From: Granulosicoccus sp964594905
Lineage (GTDB): Bacteria; Pseudomonadota; Gammaproteobacteria; Granulosicoccales; Granulosicoccaceae
Assembly: GCA_964594905.1 (NCBI GenBank)
Contig: CAZQOI010000109.1
Coordinates: forward strand, 1 to 7,626
Reading direction: 5' to 3'
Length of the DNA stretch: 7,626 nt
Of this stretch, positions 6,113 to 7,626 are shown piece after piece. How positions within the stretch are numbered: position 1 is the first letter of the stretch; each line of letters starts with the position of its first letter. The notes beneath the pieces were generated by a model. That model was not told where the DNA came from. It ran no database searches and saw only the letters and a program-made list of their open reading frames with translations. The position numbers and the translations under genes are program-made.

Positions 6113-7285
6113 ATGATTGATGTCACGAAGGTTCGCCGCGAAACGCCTGCCTGTCAGTCCCTTTTGCATTTCAATAACGCTGGTGCGTCTTTGATGCCGC
6201 AACCAGTATACGATGCTGTGAAAACGCATCTTGATCTGGAATATGCGATTGGAGGTTATGAGGCTGAAGATCGTGCTGCGGCGAATATCAACGCGTTTTA
6301 TACAGAGCTCGCCGCACTGTTGAATGCATCTTCAGATGAGGTGGCGTTTATTGAAAATGCCACCCGAGCCTGGGATATGGCTTTTTACGGGCTTTCACTT
6401 AAAGCAGGCGATCGTATACTGACTCACGAGTCAGAATATGCATCGAACTATCTCGCGCTGTTGCAACAAGCCCAGCGTCGAGATTTGCATATCGATTTAA
6501 TCCCCTCTGATGACACTGGTCAGATTGATGTCGATGCTATTCCGTCGTTGATAACGCCGCAAACTCGCCTTATCGCAATCACTCATGTTCCGACCCAAGG
6601 AGGCTTGGTCAACCCAGCCGCCGCTGTTGGTCGCGTTGCAAAAGAGCATGGCCTTATTTATCTGCTGGATGCTTGTCAATCGGTTGGGCAAATTCCACTG
6701 GATGTAAGAGCACTGCATTGCGATATCTTGTCAGGCACCGGTAGAAAGTATCTGCGTGGGCCACGTGGTACTGGTTTTTTGTACGTTCGACGTGAATTTT
6801 TGGAATCGATCGATCCACCGTTTATTGATCTACATTCGGCGACTTGGACGGGTGAAAGTACTTTTGTGTTCAAACCCGATGCCAAACGCTTTGAAAACTG
6901 GGAGAGTTTTGTCGGCGGTAGGGTTGGGCTTGGCGCTGCTATACGGTATGCCAATGCTTTGGGTATCGACGCTATAGAGCAGCGGGTGGTTGCATTGGCT
7001 AATCTACTGCGCAACAAGCTCGGTCAGCTTAAGGGTGTCACAGTTCAGGATCGTGGCTTGCAAAAATGTGGCATCGTGACTTTTTCTAAGGTTGGGTTAG
7101 AGCCATCAGACATTACCCGCAAGCTCCGCAAAAAAGGCATCAATACGTCTGTGTCTTTTATGCCTTCTGCCAGGCTGGACCTTGGGCGTCGTAATATCGA
7201 ATCCATGACGCGAGCATCAGTGCATTACTTCAATACGGATGCGGAGGTCGATCGATTTGTCGAGGAAATCGACTATTTCTCTTAA
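6113..7285 (+). CDS. Aminotransferase class V-fold PLP-dependent enzyme, cysteine-desulfurase-like without the catalytic Cys
   Basis: The 390-residue cytosolic product is a fold-type I PLP enzyme of aminotransferase class V (the group of SufS/CsdA, isopenicillin-N epimerase and the ergothioneine lyase EgtE). Visible marks are FNNAGASLMP near the N-terminus (20-29), ENATRA (81-86), H158 in THVP, D186 in LLDACQSVGQ for the PLP ring nitrogen, the PLP lysine K212 in SGTGRKYLRGPRGTGFLYV, GGR at 268-270 and R367 in the TRAS motif. The loop that carries R-x-GHH-C in SufS-type desulfurases reads here around residues 342-355 as GINTSVSF followed by MPSARL, with no cysteine and no RTGHH. It is therefore unlikely to be a persulfide-forming desulfurase, and a C-S or C-Se lyase, epimerase or other role is possible. 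ATG 6113 is chosen (AGGA 11 bases upstream); TTG 6107 would add two residues. It probably shares a transcript with acnB. The substrate is unknown. Confidence 0.88.
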   Translation: MIDVTKVRRETPACQSLLHFNNAGASLMPQPVYDAVKTHLDLEYAIGGYEAEDRAAANINAFYTELAALLNASSDEVAFIENATRAWDMAFYGLSLKAGDRILTHESEYASNYLALLQQAQRRDLHIDLIPSDDTGQIDVDAIPSLITPQTRLIAITHVPTQGGLVNPAAAVGRVAKEHGLIYLLDACQSVGQIPLDVRALHCDILSGTGRKYLRGPRGTGFLYVRREFLESIDPPFIDLHSATWTGESTFVFKPDAKRFENWESFVGGRVGLGAAIRYANALGIDAIEQRVVALANLLRNKLGQLKGVTVQDRGLQKCGIVTFSKVGLEPSDITRKLRKKGINTSVSFMPSARLDLGRRNIESMTRASVHYFNTDAEVDRFVEEIDYFS

Positions 7286-7296
7286 GCTCAGGTTTC

Positions 7297-7626
7297 TTAT
7301 ATCAAGTATTCATCTGCATGCCGAACATAGGCGGCACGATTCAAAACCAGTTTTGGTCGAGTTCCACCACACTGACGCCACAGAACAACCGAACGAATCC
7401 CGCCTAATAGTGCTGCCCGAATTTTAGATGCAGTCTGATTGTCGTTCAGGTGGTTAGGGTCTCCACTGACCATGATGCGTGGACTCAGATGGCTTATGCT
7501 GCTTCGATACAAATTTGCCAAGCTGCCGATGGTTTCTTCGTCGAGAATGGCTCTGTCTTGTGACTGTGCGTGACTGATACCAATTCGCAATTGCTCGATG
7601 GTAGTTTCGTCCTTGAGAATATTGCT
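7297..7626 (-). CDS. hflD: HflD, high frequency lysogenization protein homolog (C-terminal part)
   Basis: The frame enters from the right edge on the minus strand and ends at TAA 7299-7297, giving the last 109 residues. The segment LSPRIMVSGDPNHL, then KIRAALLGGIRSVVLWRQCGG and a final KLVLNR, matches the E. coli HflD C-terminus (LGPRIQVTGSP, KVRATLLAGIRAAVLWHQVGG, QLMFSR) as I recall it. HflD is a small helical protein of about 210 residues, associated with the inner membrane. In E. coli it binds the lambda CII activator and lowers lysogenization, but its native cellular role is unclear. In E. coli it lies between mnmA and purB, so those may lie beyond the right edge, though this is not visible. 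It runs tail-to-tail with the PLP enzyme gene, with 11 bases between stops and no hairpin terminator visible in the gap. Confidence 0.92.
   Translation of the reverse strand, partial: SNILKDETTIEQLRIGISHAQSQDRAILDEETIGSLANLYRSSISHLSPRIMVSGDPNHLNDNQTASKIRAALLGGIRSVVLWRQCGGTRPKLVLNRAAYVRHADEYLI

Noticed and set aside
6113..7285. Calling this gene sufS, csdA or iscS
   Set aside because: The catalytic cysteine and the RTGHH segment of cysteine desulfurases are absent, so the fold is shared but the name would be misleading.

Overview
The window reads as a piece of chromosome from a gammaproteobacterium, probably a free-living, aerobic one. The evidence is a bacterial-type AcnB and a UvrB that both align closely with the E. 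coli proteins as I remember them, a tail-to-tail HflD (a family largely confined to Gammaproteobacteria), and a tRNA-Asn gene with an encoded CCA end. I cannot name the genus.

Layout from left to right. Positions 1-167 hold the 3' end of an unrecognised plus-strand gene, whose C-terminal tail has an aromatic residue at every third position. Convergent to it (255-812, minus) is a small standalone 2-oxoglutarate/Fe(II)-dependent oxygenase of the prolyl-4-hydroxylase fold type. Positions 813-1022 contain no gene I can support. Next comes a complete minus-strand tRNA-Asn(GTT) transcription unit: promoter at 1226-1254, gene at 1138-1213, and a strong intrinsic terminator at 1023-1053.

Divergent from the tRNA is a plus-strand run of three genes. 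uvrB (about 1331-3388) encodes the nucleotide excision repair helicase-like subunit. acnB (3450-6056) encodes the TCA-cycle aconitase. The third (6113-7285) encodes a fold-type I PLP enzyme of the aminotransferase class V / cysteine-desulfurase-like group, but it lacks the catalytic cysteine of true desulfurases. The gaps are 61 and 56 bases, and neither contains an intrinsic terminator, so read-through is likely, although acnB may also have its own promoter. Eleven bases beyond the last stop codon, the 3' part of hflD runs in from the right edge on the minus strand.

These are mostly housekeeping genes, and I see no defence system, mobile element, integrase or CRISPR array. The points most worth a second look are RNA-level and family-level: a perfect 20-base palindrome nested inside a second pair of complementary arms just after acnB, a small hairpin that overlaps the acnB Shine-Dalgarno sequence, the cysteine-less desulfurase-like enzyme, the three-residue aromatic periodicity in the left-edge protein, and the lone oxygenase lying on the 3' side of a tRNA gene.
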